From contig NZ_PYMH01000004.1 in assembly GCF_003025555.1 (NCBI RefSeq), forward strand, positions 124,001 through 188,000: 64,000 bases of DNA. Reading direction: 5' to 3'. The DNA comes from Photobacterium lutimaris (GTDB lineage: Bacteria > Pseudomonadota > Gammaproteobacteria > Enterobacterales > Vibrionaceae). A program made the position numbers and the translations under genes. Position 1 is the stretch's first letter. The number at the start of each line of letters is the position of its first letter. The notes under the pieces were generated by a model. It did no database searches. It was given only the letters and a program-made list of their open reading frames with translations, and was not told the DNA's origin. This document shows positions 45,252 to 54,585 of the stretch, piece by piece.

Positions 45252-45368
45252 CTACAAGGACATGAGTTCAACAATCGGGCAATGGAGCCATTCAGACACG
45301 CCAACGGCAAGCGTTGGAAGCGTAATAAGCATCCCAGCAACGGACCATACGAGCTTTTGAGTGTTCAT
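45252..45368 (-). CDS. Candidate 38-aa small membrane or exported peptide
   Basis: A reverse-strand frame begins MNTQKLVWSVAGMLITLP, continues TLAVGVSEWLHCPIVEL and ends MSL. AGGGA lies six bases before the ATG. The hydrophobic stretch at residues 7-25 could be a signal or membrane helix. It converges on the acetyltransferase gene. No homologue is known to me, so this is a candidate only. Confidence 0.35.
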   Translation of the reverse strand: MNTQKLVWSVAGMLITLPTLAVGVSEWLHCPIVELMSL

Positions 45369-45502
45369 ACTCATTCCCTAAAGATTTATTTCACTAACTT
45401 AACAATTGTAATTAATCGACGCAAAAAGTCCTGCACTTTGACATTGATTTACTTTCAGGCGTTTTTGGCATGGCGCTTTTATCGGGAGGGCGTTAGTTTA
45501 GA

Positions 45503-45535
45503 AAGACAAAGGCGCTGAAAAAGCGCCTTTGTCTT
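45503..45535. terminator. Bidirectional terminator before the RimB-like gene end
   Basis: AAGACAAAGGCGC and GCGCCTTTGTCTT, 13 perfect pairs with a TGAAAAA loop, lie 20 bases after the end of the minus-strand RimB-like gene. Confidence 0.8.
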
Positions 45536-45554
45536 AGCTCAGCGGTATGTGTAT

Positions 45555-47423
45555 TTACTTTTTCTTGGTCAGGATAAATTGCGCATCACTGCTGACCACG
45601 ATATTGTTTTTTAAGAAATTCTTACCCAGAATTATGCTGTATTCGAAACGGCTTCGGTCACGTAAGTTGACGTTAATTTCCTTTTCGGTATCCCCCAGCT
45701 TCACCGTCATTTTTACCACATAACGGCTGCTCGCCTTCTCACCGGTACGTGCCTTGATTCGCATTGTTTTGACGATTTCGCGAGTATAGATTTTCTCATT
45801 GCCCTGATGGTTACTATAAGTAAACGTGACCATCTCTTTACCATTATCGGTAAAGGTGTTGATATCGGTGGCATGCATTGAGCTGACATCTGCACCGGTA
45901 TCCAGTTTAACCGGGAACTGCATCTCATCCATCGTTAACTGCTCGATATAGCCTGCTTGCTTAGGAGCTTGCTTATCGAGAAGGTGGGTTGTACGGGTAT
46001 TTACCAATAAATTCCCGGGGATCAAATTGGGGCTGATTTCTAGTTGGCCGTAAGTGCTATCGTCTTGCTCGAGGGTTTCCAGCGCAATATCTCGCAGTAG
46101 CAATGATGAAGGCAGTGAAATTTCTGTTCCGACAATCGGGCGTACTTGGTCACCGACGCGGATCTTTCTTTTTAGTGGTTTATCAACTTTATGGTTTTTG
46201 CCATTGGCATCTTTGATAGTGTACTGGATCATGCGGCCGTATTCCGTTCGCTGCTCATCTATCTGCGATACTTTAAGTAATGGCGTTTTTATTATGCCTG
46301 AAGGGCCTGCGTGGATGTTTATACCGTCAATTTTGACGGTTTCTTCACCGCTGATCATTAAGATAGAGTCGTCTTTCGCCATTGATGAAATGGATGCCAA
46401 GTCAGACTTACCCAAGTAGCTAGCACCTAAATTGACCACGAAATACTGGTTGAGGGCTTCTGTGCCAAGGCGTAGCTGGCTGTGGTTTTGGGTGCGATCT
46501 TTAAGGTATACCTGAATATACTGTTTTGAGTTCCCCAATGTCACCGGCAAATAGACCATTGGTCTTTGTGCATCGCTAAAGTGAAGGATTCGGCTGAGCG
46601 GTGCGGATATTGTTTGGCGGGTTTTATCTCGGCCCTCTAGCGTGAAGCTAACGGCTTTTTTTTCTTCGTTAACCTTGATATCAAGGGCGTGCAAAATGCT
46701 GTATTGGCTGTCGAAAGAGGTGCTGACCTCGAGTGGTACATTTTCGATCGTTGCATGTTCTTTACGGCCAATGATCTGGGCATCGGGTTGCGCCTGTAAG
46801 TAATCAAAGCCTGCATCAACCCAAGCCGTATTTCTCAGGAAGGTTTTACCAATCAGAATGGGATAAGAGAAGCGGTCGCGGTTGGCCAGGTTGACCTCGG
46901 TTGGGACGGTTTTTCCGGCGATGGTTAGGTCAAGTTTAACCACTGGACGGGCTAAGTGACCGTCACCACGGCTTTTGATCATGGCTAAGCGAAACAGAGG
47001 CTTTTCCAGCCGGATCAGCTCACCGCTGTATGGGTGCCTGATATCAAAGCTCACCATGATATTGTTTTTGTCTTTCCGGTCACGCAGCTGAGTGCTACCC
47101 AAAGCGTCGTATTCGACTGCGATGGCATCGAGGAGCTCTTTACCATTTAATCCCTTGAATACTGGCTCATTGGTACTAATGACGATATTTTCGGCATGGA
47201 TAGAGGTTGAATCAGCGCCGGTGTCAATTTTAGCAGGAATGCCGATGTTATCGAGCAGTTCAATTGCAGGAAAATAAACAAGCTCGATACGGCCTAACAC
47301 TACTTTATTGTCGATTGTAGTGCGGCTTTCAATGATGCTTTCGTACTGGGTGTTTTTCGCCATGGCGGGAGAAGTGGCAAAGGCTGCCAAGCACAGGGTG
47401 GTCAACAGTCGTAGGGAAGTCAT
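45555..47423 (-). CDS. Exported four-repeat RimB-type (putative ATP-dependent zinc protease) protein
   Basis: A signal peptide (about 22 residues) is followed by four tandem copies of the RimB/Zn-protease (aspartyl-protease-like) domain in 622 residues. Copy 1 (about 40-215) has KIDTGADSTSIHA with Asp67 and Asp71, and copy 4 (about 490-615) has VKLDTGADVSSMHA with Asp508 and Asp512. Copies 2 and 3 (about 235-350 and 365-475) have the same strand pattern but lack DTGAD. Each intact copy also repeats NLRDRSRF-type and LGKNFL-type motifs. Most bacterial members are single-domain. The protein is probably periplasmic. The substrate is unknown. Confidence 0.82.
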   Translation of the reverse strand: MTSLRLLTTLCLAAFATSPAMAKNTQYESIIESRTTIDNKVVLGRIELVYFPAIELLDNIGIPAKIDTGADSTSIHAENIVISTNEPVFKGLNGKELLDAIAVEYDALGSTQLRDRKDKNNIMVSFDIRHPYSGELIRLEKPLFRLAMIKSRGDGHLARPVVKLDLTIAGKTVPTEVNLANRDRFSYPILIGKTFLRNTAWVDAGFDYLQAQPDAQIIGRKEHATIENVPLEVSTSFDSQYSILHALDIKVNEEKKAVSFTLEGRDKTRQTISAPLSRILHFSDAQRPMVYLPVTLGNSKQYIQVYLKDRTQNHSQLRLGTEALNQYFVVNLGASYLGKSDLASISSMAKDDSILMISGEETVKIDGINIHAGPSGIIKTPLLKVSQIDEQRTEYGRMIQYTIKDANGKNHKVDKPLKRKIRVGDQVRPIVGTEISLPSSLLLRDIALETLEQDDSTYGQLEISPNLIPGNLLVNTRTTHLLDKQAPKQAGYIEQLTMDEMQFPVKLDTGADVSSMHATDINTFTDNGKEMVTFTYSNHQGNEKIYTREIVKTMRIKARTGEKASSRYVVKMTVKLGDTEKEINVNLRDRSRFEYSIILGKNFLKNNIVVSSDAQFILTKKK

Positions 47424-47595
47424 ACGTTTCCTGTATCAATTTACGAAGAGAGATTCAATTAGGTCTAGTGTACTGTTTAAAGGTAGTGCTTAAGCGGCTT
47501 AATTGGCATAAATTCAGCAAAGATTCAGTAACTCTAACAGAAACCTTGCAAAACTTTGGTGGTAAAAGGTTCTTTAACTCGTTAGATGCACCAAA

Positions 47596-47690
47596 TTATC
47601 CCCGAATGGCTAAAACCCAAAAGGGGATAAATACTGTTATATCCAAGTCATTTCGAGGTACTTAAATTCAGCAACTTGAAGTTACTGATG
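47596..47690. repeat. Inverted repeats upstream of the RimB-like gene (REP-like)
   Basis: TTATCCCC and GGGGATAA (47596-47603 and 47623-47630) are perfect arms. Immediately after, a degenerate pair of 17-base arms starts near 47645 (AGTCATTTCGAGGTACT) and is matched at 12 of 17 positions near 47671. The second resembles the extragenic palindromes of vibrios. Confidence 0.4.
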
Positions 47691-47698
47691 AACAGTCA

Positions 47699-49015
47699 TT
47701 ACGGCAAATTTGCCACACCATCGGCCATTTGGATCAGTTTATCCAGAATTCGCTCACCGTCGGCACGAAGTCCGTTGTGTTCATATTCGTTGGTGATCCA
47801 AGCTTTGCTGTTGGGAATGGCTTTCAAGGTCTCCAGCGAGTATTGCATCTCGACGTACATGTCTTCGGCATACACTGCACAGGCCACTGGCACGGTATTT
47901 TTTGCGAGTGCGTCAACATCGTATAAGTCAGCCCAATCGGTACGCTCCGCGAGTAGGTTGGCTGCTTTTTGTAAAGGCTTAAGGCAGTCGAATTGATCGA
48001 ACATCCAAGGGAAAACCATCTCACCAGTGAAGTAAAAAGTGTCGCCTTTCTGGTAGTTAAAAGACGGAAAGCTATTGCGCACTCGATGTGCTGACCAATT
48101 CGATGCTGACTGCTGGCAGTAAATAGATTCGTGCAAAATCGCATAGATAGGATTGGTCTGATAGCTTTGCTCAGCCAGCATGGCGTTAAGAAAGGCATAG
48201 CTAAGGGTTTCTTGGCCGTTAGCATCAACAAAGGCATCCTCGAGCAGGTAGTACATCGGTAGATTGGCACCACTGCGACCAAGGTTGATGCCAATCATTT
48301 GGAATTGCTCTACAGTGAAGCGTTGGCCGTTAGGTAGACGGACATCGTTATCCTGCAAATAATCAGCAATTTTCTGGCATTGAGCTTGGGCGGCTGGGAA
48401 CTGGGCAAAGAACGCCTCGTTCTTATCCTGTACTCGTTGGTAGGTTGCCTGATACACCTCATCAGCATGGCGAGTCAGCGATGGCACACCACCGGTAATA
48501 TACGCCCGGCTTACGCTCTGTGGGAAGAATGAGAGGTAGGTGAGTGAGCAAAAGCCCCCAAAGCTTTGCCCCAACGTTGCCCACTGCTTAACGCCGAGCT
48601 TTTCTCGAATTATTTCGGCATCACGCACAATGCTGTCAGCACGGAAGTGGCCAAGGTACGTAGCTTGTTCTGCCGGTGACATGTGCGCCAATGTTTGATG
48701 GCTAATTACTGTGCTGTTCCCCGTACCCCGCTGATCGAGCAGCAGCACGCGATATTGTTGCAATGCGCGTTTTAGCCAGCCAGAGCGACTGTCAGGGCGA
48801 GGCGAGGGAAAGCCCGGGCCCCCTTGGAAGTACACCAGCCAAGGGAGTTCATCGTGTTGGCGGGCAAGATCGACAACTTCGCGGGCAAAGACCGAGATGG
48901 TTTGTGCATTTGGCTTGGTGTAGTCGAGTGGGACGTCAAAAATATGCTGGCGGTAAACTAAATCACCGTCGATGAAAGAGGTTTGCACAGGTCGCTCCTT
49001 TACTAGCGCATTCAA
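47699..49015 (-). CDS. S33-family alpha/beta-hydrolase peptidase (proline iminopeptidase-like)
   Basis: The 438-residue protein has the S33 pattern: FQGGPGFP as the oxyanion-hole motif, DQRGTGNST, and the nucleophile elbow GQSFGG with Ser151. The C-terminal YEHNGLRADG supplies the His, with an Asp further upstream. Enzymes of this group remove N-terminal proline or other residues. There is no signal peptide. It lies between the RimB-like gene and a lipoprotein gene, each a separate unit. Confidence 0.88.
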   Translation of the reverse strand: MNALVKERPVQTSFIDGDLVYRQHIFDVPLDYTKPNAQTISVFAREVVDLARQHDELPWLVYFQGGPGFPSPRPDSRSGWLKRALQQYRVLLLDQRGTGNSTVISHQTLAHMSPAEQATYLGHFRADSIVRDAEIIREKLGVKQWATLGQSFGGFCSLTYLSFFPQSVSRAYITGGVPSLTRHADEVYQATYQRVQDKNEAFFAQFPAAQAQCQKIADYLQDNDVRLPNGQRFTVEQFQMIGINLGRSGANLPMYYLLEDAFVDANGQETLSYAFLNAMLAEQSYQTNPIYAILHESIYCQQSASNWSAHRVRNSFPSFNYQKGDTFYFTGEMVFPWMFDQFDCLKPLQKAANLLAERTDWADLYDVDALAKNTVPVACAVYAEDMYVEMQYSLETLKAIPNSKAWITNEYEHNGLRADGERILDKLIQMADGVANLP

Positions 49016-49068
49016 ACTGATAACTGCTCATCCTAACATCTTTTCATGCTTCCCTCGCGACAAAACCG

Positions 49069-50502
49069 TCAAGGCTTTACTGGTCGTATGATTTGCTCGA
49101 ACAGGTTGGGTTGGTCGAAATGGCGGACACCGACAAAGGCAATAGCATGATGACCTAGCTGGCGCATCGCCCCCGCTGATGGAATGCCAAATGGCCATAG
49201 GTAAACGCTTTCCAAGCGTTCACTGCTTGGGAGTAAACCTCGTGGATTAAAGAGGCTAACCGTGTGGTGGTGGCCTGTGGGGAGCTGGCGCAATTGATCA
49301 TAATCGAGGCGAGCAAGAGTTCGGGCTTGACGCTTGGCTTCTGCCTCAGCCTGCTTATTCCAGTCGATATGTCTAATCATATGCTCCCCCTGTGACAGGG
49401 TAACCGACCAGGATGATGCATGAGATGGGACGGCCCGCTTAAACAGCAAGGGCGTTTCGATATCGGGGTTTGCATTTTCGAAGCCAAAACGGTCAGTGAG
49501 GTTAAAAACCATGTGGTAACACCCGCAGTGATGAATGGAATCGAGCAGTAGCGGGCGGCCTTGATGATCGAGCGTTAGCCTCAGTAATACCCCGTCAAAT
49601 TTTCCTGCGTAGGGATCGAATGATGATGTCGGCGTACGGTTAGCAAACCAAAGACTGTAGTTCAGTTGCAAATAGGTCTCACCATATAGTTGGGTATAGC
49701 TGTGATGCACGTAGAGTGCAGGCTTTGAGGGATCAACTGCGGGTTGTTGTTCATTCGCTAAATAATGCACAGTGCCAGGGATATCATCATCAGAGCCATG
49801 TTCTACATTTATCAACGGAGAATAATAGTGATAGAGCTGCGATATCTGGGCGTCGGTTAGCATGGGCCAGCCCAAGGTTGAGTGCTGTAGGGCATCATTG
49901 AACCATGTTTCAATATCTTGCGCGGGAAGTGATGTTTTTGGCAAGCGATAGCTGGTTGTGTGGATGGAGGTGTCACTAAATCCCAGCAATATTCGTTTTT
50001 TTTCTTTATCAATGGAGGACTGGGCAACTTGACGGCTTATCGGGTAAAGACCAAAAACACGTAGCCAAGGCTCGTAGCTATCAGGGATAGAGATTTTTTG
50101 CTCAATGAGACTTTCCCATACAAGATCATTGTGTTTTGCTTCAGCCGTGAGTTTATCTGCGCAATTATCCAGTACCTGCAGGTCGAATCGGTTAACAAGC
50201 AGATTATTGAATTCCGCTTGACGCTGGCGAGTGGCGAGTTGTGATGTGTAATCAAGCCACTGGCTGCGATCCCTGTCGGTGGTCACTTGCTCAAGTTGTG
50301 ATTGGCTGAAACGGTCAAAGGCCAAGTAGGGGAATGCTTTGTGATTGAGTACCTGCCCATCATTGACCTGCTGTCGATTCACTTCTTTTTTGAACGCGCT
50401 TAGGTGGCTCAAGCAGCTTTGCAAGCTTTGAGAATACAGACTTGAGTTGAAAGAGGTACACGCACTCAACAATACGACCCATGTGACGACGAATAAGCGC
50501 AT
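49069..50502 (-). CDS. Lipoprotein of unknown function
   Basis: I start at the ATG at 50502 (AGGTGG in front); the GTG two codons earlier is also possible. The signal peptide ends in the lipobox LLSACTS. The mature 460 residues contain a conserved-looking central part (YVHHSYTQLYGETYLQLNYS, then LLLDSIHHCGCYHMVFN) with clustered His and Cys that could bind a metal. I do not recognise the family. It is probably anchored in the outer or inner membrane. The upstream region is separate from the M14 peptidase gene. Confidence 0.7.
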   Translation of the reverse strand: MRLFVVTWVVLLSACTSFNSSLYSQSLQSCLSHLSAFKKEVNRQQVNDGQVLNHKAFPYLAFDRFSQSQLEQVTTDRDRSQWLDYTSQLATRQRQAEFNNLLVNRFDLQVLDNCADKLTAEAKHNDLVWESLIEQKISIPDSYEPWLRVFGLYPISRQVAQSSIDKEKKRILLGFSDTSIHTTSYRLPKTSLPAQDIETWFNDALQHSTLGWPMLTDAQISQLYHYYSPLINVEHGSDDDIPGTVHYLANEQQPAVDPSKPALYVHHSYTQLYGETYLQLNYSLWFANRTPTSSFDPYAGKFDGVLLRLTLDHQGRPLLLDSIHHCGCYHMVFNLTDRFGFENANPDIETPLLFKRAVPSHASSWSVTLSQGEHMIRHIDWNKQAEAEAKRQARTLARLDYDQLRQLPTGHHHTVSLFNPRGLLPSSERLESVYLWPFGIPSAGAMRQLGHHAIAFVGVRHFDQPNLFEQIIRPVKP

Positions 50503-50653
50503 AACCACCTGAACAACATATTGAAAGTATTAAATTATAGATGCTTTATTGGCTTAGTGATGAGATAAAGCGAGAGGGGGAGCGGAACTTGTGAGGTGGG
50601 TTGAAGGTATTGTCAGTTTTTGCTGGAAATGGGGCTTGGTAATCGGCAATAAG

Positions 50654-50680
50654 AAAGCTGGAGTATTTGGCTCCAGCTTT
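50654..50680 (-). terminator. Terminator after the M14 peptidase gene
   Basis: AAAGCTGGAG and CTCCAGCTTT, ten perfect pairs with a seven-base loop, followed on the minus strand by T-rich CTTATT. Confidence 0.75.
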
Positions 50681-50731
50681 TGGGGAGCTTTTCAGGTGCT
50701 ACCGACTTAGCGACTTATTTCAGCTTGGCTA

Positions 50732-51655
50732 TTAGCCTAATTGTTTGATGACATAATCCAGTGCGCCGGTAATTGCGGCGACCTGAGCATCATTGCACTG
50801 TTCTGGGGTTGCTCGCTCACTGTCTGGGTAGACTTCAGTGGTCGTTCCGTAAGTACAAGCAGTAATGCCGTTACACAGACTAAGTGCCTTAAGCGGGTAG
50901 TTGATCACACCTTCTTGCTGTACTGGGCTACCGATGATATTGCCATCGGCATCTGGTGGCGCAATATGAGTTACTTTGCGGACTGAATCGATGATCGCCT
51001 TCTGGAATTCTGGTTGTGGATTTTCGCTATCACCAACGGTGTAGAAGCCATCTGGTACACCGTCTTCAATGAAGAGTTTTCCGTCGCGGGCTTCACGAGC
51101 TGGGCGGAATTCCAATTCGTCAGTGTCTGTGGTTTCATGCAGATCGATATGGACCAGTACTTCGCCGCCAAGGCTGTCAACCATCGCCATTAAGCTAGCC
51201 GCTTCTTCGGATGGGCTGTCGGCATAGAAAGCACGGTTGGGGTCAACTGTATTAGGGTTCCAGCGGTTGATCACCTCATAACCCCAAGGGCTCACACAAG
51301 GTGCAACCACGATATTGAATTGTTCGCTGTATTGTGCGGCTTTGGCTTCAGCAAACGTGAGTGCACCATGTACACCACTGGTCTCGTAACCATGAACGCC
51401 ACCAGTCACAAGCACAATCGGCTTATTGCTATCCCAGTGGCGAGTTTTGATGGCAAAGAGTGGATACTTTTCTTCATCGTAGCTAAGTGCACCGTATTGG
51501 GTGATGTCAAAATCGTTTTCAAGTGCGTTTATTTTTCTTACCACTTCTTCTTGATAAGAACGCTTAATGGTTGTTTGTGCCAGCCATTGTGCTTTTTCTT
51601 CATCACCCCAAGGTGTGCCCGGCGTGCCAATTGGGTAGTTATGTTCGCGTTTCAT
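50732..51655 (-). CDS. M14-family zinc carboxypeptidase-like hydrolase
   Basis: The 307-residue protein has the M14 zinc site: HxxE in VTGGVHGYETSG (H88, E91) and the third ligand His in HIDLHETTD (H169 or H173). NRAFY nearby matches the substrate-binding Asn-Arg pair of the family. It lacks a signal peptide, so it is cytosolic, and may act on a peptide or acylated amino acid. Its length is like succinylglutamate desuccinylase/aspartoacylase relatives. It is alone, divergent from gabD. Confidence 0.82.
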   Translation of the reverse strand: MKREHNYPIGTPGTPWGDEEKAQWLAQTTIKRSYQEEVVRKINALENDFDITQYGALSYDEEKYPLFAIKTRHWDSNKPIVLVTGGVHGYETSGVHGALTFAEAKAAQYSEQFNIVVAPCVSPWGYEVINRWNPNTVDPNRAFYADSPSEEAASLMAMVDSLGGEVLVHIDLHETTDTDELEFRPAREARDGKLFIEDGVPDGFYTVGDSENPQPEFQKAIIDSVRKVTHIAPPDADGNIIGSPVQQEGVINYPLKALSLCNGITACTYGTTTEVYPDSERATPEQCNDAQVAAITGALDYVIKQLG

Positions 51656-51905
51656 TCGATTGTCTTTTGTTGTGTGTGTTTGTCTTTATTCAAACAGAAT
51701 AATTGACTGTGTAACCTGACGCAATCGTATTCAATTACCTGATATCTCCCTGTGATTGCGATTTTGTTAACGAATGTAATGCGGTGACAGGCAACTTCGT
51801 CATAAATTGTCATCAGTGTCTGAAAACACGATCAAGCTAACTTCATTATCATACGTTAAGTCTTTATGCTGTTTGGTAAATTGATGTCCTCGAGAGGAAT
51901 AGTTC

Positions 51906-53354
51906 GTGAAGCTACATGATCCCCAATTATTGAAACAGGCCTGCTATGTGGCAGGTAACTGGGTGTCTGCAATTGATGATGCCTATACACCAGTGACAAA
52001 CCCCTCTACAGGAGAACGGATTGCAACCGTTCCGAGCTTGGGCTGTGATGAGACGCTTGCAGCGATCCATGTTGCCGATAAGGTGCAGGGTGACTGGGCA
52101 GCACGAACAGCAAAAGAGCGCGCGACAGTTCTACGACGCTGGTATGACTTGATTGTCGAAAATACCCAAGATCTGGCGACGATCCTCACATTAGAACAGG
52201 GGAAACCGCTGGCTGAAGCAAAAGGCGAAATCACTTATGCCGCCAGTTTCGTTGAATGGTATGCAGAGGAAGCGAAGCGCTCATACGGCGAGTTAATTCC
52301 AAGCCATAAGCCGGACGCCAGGATATTGATATCCAAGCAACCTATCGGGGTGGTAGGGGCCATTACGCCTTGGAACTTCCCTGCGGCAATGATCACTCGC
52401 AAATGTGGGCCTGCCTTCGCAGCGGGATGTGCCGTGGTATTGAAACCGGCCCCGGATACCCCACTGACTGCACTGGCGTTGGCCGAGCTAGCAGAAAGGG
52501 CTGGGATCCCTGCCGGGTTGTTTAGTGTTATTACCGGAGATGCAGGCGCTATCGGTGGCGCATTGACCGAGAGTCCTATCGTCAAGAAAATCTCTTTCAC
52601 TGGCTCTACCGGGGTTGGCAAGCTATTGATGGCGCAATCGGCTGATACAGTGAAAAAGTTGGCGCTGGAGCTGGGTGGTAATGCGCCGTTTATTGTTTGC
52701 GATGATGCTGATATTGATAAAGCCATTGCAGGGGTGATGGTCGCCAAATTCCGCAATGCCGGGCAAACCTGTATTTGCGCCAACCGTATCTATGTCCATG
52801 ACAAGGTTTATGATGAATTTGCCGCGAAGCTGGTTGAGAAGGTCAAAGCGCTTAAAGTGGGAGATGGTTTTGAAGACGGTGCAAATCTTGGCCCGTTGAT
52901 CAATGCTGCAGCGGTAGAAAAAGTACAAAGCCATATTGATGATGCGCTGGCGAAAGGTGCGACGCTTGCCTATGGTTTGCCTCAACCTGAAGGTACCCAA
53001 TTCTTTCCGCCACAGGTATTGACTGAAATGGACGACTCCATGCTGATTGCTTCGGAAGAAACCTTTGGTCCTGTTGCGGCATTGTTCCGTTTCTCTGATG
53101 ACGATGAAGTGATCCGCCGTGCTAATCATGTCAGCTCTGGGTTGGCATCATATGCCTATACTCGATCGCTGTCTCGAGCCTTTAAATTCAGTGAGTCACT
53201 GGAGTATGGCATGGTCGGGATCAACGAAGGATTGATCTCTACCGAAGTTGCACCTTTTGGAGGGGTAAAAGAGTCAGGGCTAGGCCGTGAAGGGGCAAGA
53301 CAAGGGCTAGAGGATTTTCTAGAGATTAAATACACCTTAATGGGCGGCTTATAG
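51906..53354 (+). CDS. gabD: NAD(P)-dependent succinate-semialdehyde dehydrogenase
   Basis: The 482-residue protein is a class-wide aldehyde dehydrogenase close to GabD. VVGAITPWNFPAAMITRK lies in the cofactor fold, LELGGNAPFIV holds the catalytic Glu, and AGQTCICANR the catalytic Cys. GEITYAASFVEWYAEEAKR and the ending NEGLISTEVAPFGGVKESGL are typical of GabD. It oxidises succinate semialdehyde to succinate in GABA catabolism. It starts at GTG 51906 with AGAGG in front. No GABA transaminase gene is nearby. Confidence 0.9.
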   Translation: MKLHDPQLLKQACYVAGNWVSAIDDAYTPVTNPSTGERIATVPSLGCDETLAAIHVADKVQGDWAARTAKERATVLRRWYDLIVENTQDLATILTLEQGKPLAEAKGEITYAASFVEWYAEEAKRSYGELIPSHKPDARILISKQPIGVVGAITPWNFPAAMITRKCGPAFAAGCAVVLKPAPDTPLTALALAELAERAGIPAGLFSVITGDAGAIGGALTESPIVKKISFTGSTGVGKLLMAQSADTVKKLALELGGNAPFIVCDDADIDKAIAGVMVAKFRNAGQTCICANRIYVHDKVYDEFAAKLVEKVKALKVGDGFEDGANLGPLINAAAVEKVQSHIDDALAKGATLAYGLPQPEGTQFFPPQVLTEMDDSMLIASEETFGPVAALFRFSDDDEVIRRANHVSSGLASYAYTRSLSRAFKFSESLEYGMVGINEGLISTEVAPFGGVKESGLGREGARQGLEDFLEIKYTLMGGL

Positions 53355-53484
53355 TTGAGTTAACTCCGATTAGGTGTTTAACAATCCAAGAGAATTTCTT
53401 AAACTTGCATGCATGAAGAAACATTACTTTCCTGCTTGCATGAAAGTATGAATGGATAACAAGGCCCAGCCTGAGGAACAACCA

Positions 53485-54018
53485 ATGACTAAAGCAAAAA
53501 TCGGCATCGTGACCGTCAGTGACCGCGCTAGTGCAGGTATATACGAAGACATCTCTGGACAGGCGATTATCGATACACTGAACGACTACCTGACCTCGAA
53601 GTGGGAGCCAGTATACGAAGTCATTCCTGATGAGCAGGATGTGATTGAAGCGACGCTGATCAAGATGGCCGATGAGCAAGCCTGCAGCCTGATTGTAACC
53701 ACAGGCGGTACCGGTCCAGCTAAGCGTGATGTGACTCCTGAAGCGACAGAAGCAGTATGTGATCGCATGATGCCGGGTTTTGGCGAGCTGATGCGCGCTG
53801 AGTCGTTGAAGTTCGTACCGACGGCTATCCTGTCACGCCAGACTGCCGGTCTGCGTGGTGATAGTCTGATTGTTAACCTGCCGGGTAAACCAAAATCGAT
53901 TCGTGAATGTTTGGATGCCGTATTCCCAGCGATCCCTTACTGCATCGATTTGATGGAAGGCCCATACCTCGAGTGTAACGAAGCGGTGATGAAGCCTTTC
54001 CGACCAAAGAAAAAGTAA
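53485..54018 (+). CDS. mogA: Molybdopterin adenylyltransferase
   Basis: Starting at ATG 53485 (GAGGA seven bases in front) gives 177 residues; the frame is open 11 codons earlier. KIGIVTVSDRASAGIYEDI, TTGGTGPAKRDVTPEAT, PGFGELMRAESL and VNLPGKPKSIRECLDAVFP are the MogA motifs; GGTGP binds the nucleotide. It adenylates molybdopterin before molybdenum insertion. It lacks the insertion present near the end of E. coli MogA. It lies downstream of gabD and ends in its own terminator. Confidence 0.92.
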   Translation: MTKAKIGIVTVSDRASAGIYEDISGQAIIDTLNDYLTSKWEPVYEVIPDEQDVIEATLIKMADEQACSLIVTTGGTGPAKRDVTPEATEAVCDRMMPGFGELMRAESLKFVPTAILSRQTAGLRGDSLIVNLPGKPKSIRECLDAVFPAIPYCIDLMEGPYLECNEAVMKPFRPKKK

Positions 54019-54052
54019 TTAAAGCTGATTTCAACACTAGCCAATAAACTAA

Positions 54053-54080
54053 AACGTCGACGTAATGAGTCGGCGTTTTT
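54053..54080 (+). terminator. Terminator of mogA
   Basis: AACGTCGAC and GTCGGCGTT pair over nine bases (one G-T pair) with a seven-base loop and are followed by TTT. Confidence 0.8.
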
Positions 54081-54567
54081 GCATTGAATAATTTTCAGGG
54101 TATTAAACGATTACCCTCTCTATTCTTTTAGCCAAGCTATTAACTGGGGTTTTATTCGAAGGTTAATAGTGAGAACATTCGCGTTACTTCTCTTGCTTAA
54201 GTCTCAACACATGGCAAACAAGGGTGTTGAGGTGGTAACAATGCCTCTGGGGTGTATAACAAAAGCCGCCGTTGATGACTTTCCTTAATCCGATTTACGT
54301 AACTGGTAGTCCAATTTTTCGCATGAGTGATATTTTTTAATTCATTGTTTTTATTGGTTATAGCTCTTGTGTGTCACCCTGGGTGTTATACTCTGCCAGT
54401 TAAAAATTCAGCTATATATGCAACGTAAATGATTTGTGTGATAATTAACTGCAATGATAGTGATTTAGTTGGCGAGAGGGGGGGGACGTTTCGTGTTCTC
54501 TCCCAGTAACGCCTATTTCCTAGTCACTGACGTATACGGTAATTTATTTTTACTTTAGTTATTTTCC
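54081..54567. other. Intergenic region, no gene recognised
   Basis: These 487 bases contain only a 25-codon frame at 54211-54288 without a good ribosome site and a run of eight G residues near 54478. The promoter for the LysE-type gene lies in the right part. Confidence 0.45.
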
Positions 54568-54585
54568 TTGATTTTGGAATTGTTT

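Noticed and set aside
45228..45518. 96-codon plus-strand frame after the acetyltransferase
   Set aside because: Basic, low-complexity and overlapping the terminator; the opposite strand has the better candidate.
54211..54288. 25-codon frame in the gap after mogA
   Set aside because: Too short, no ribosome site; could be a fragment but nothing supports it.
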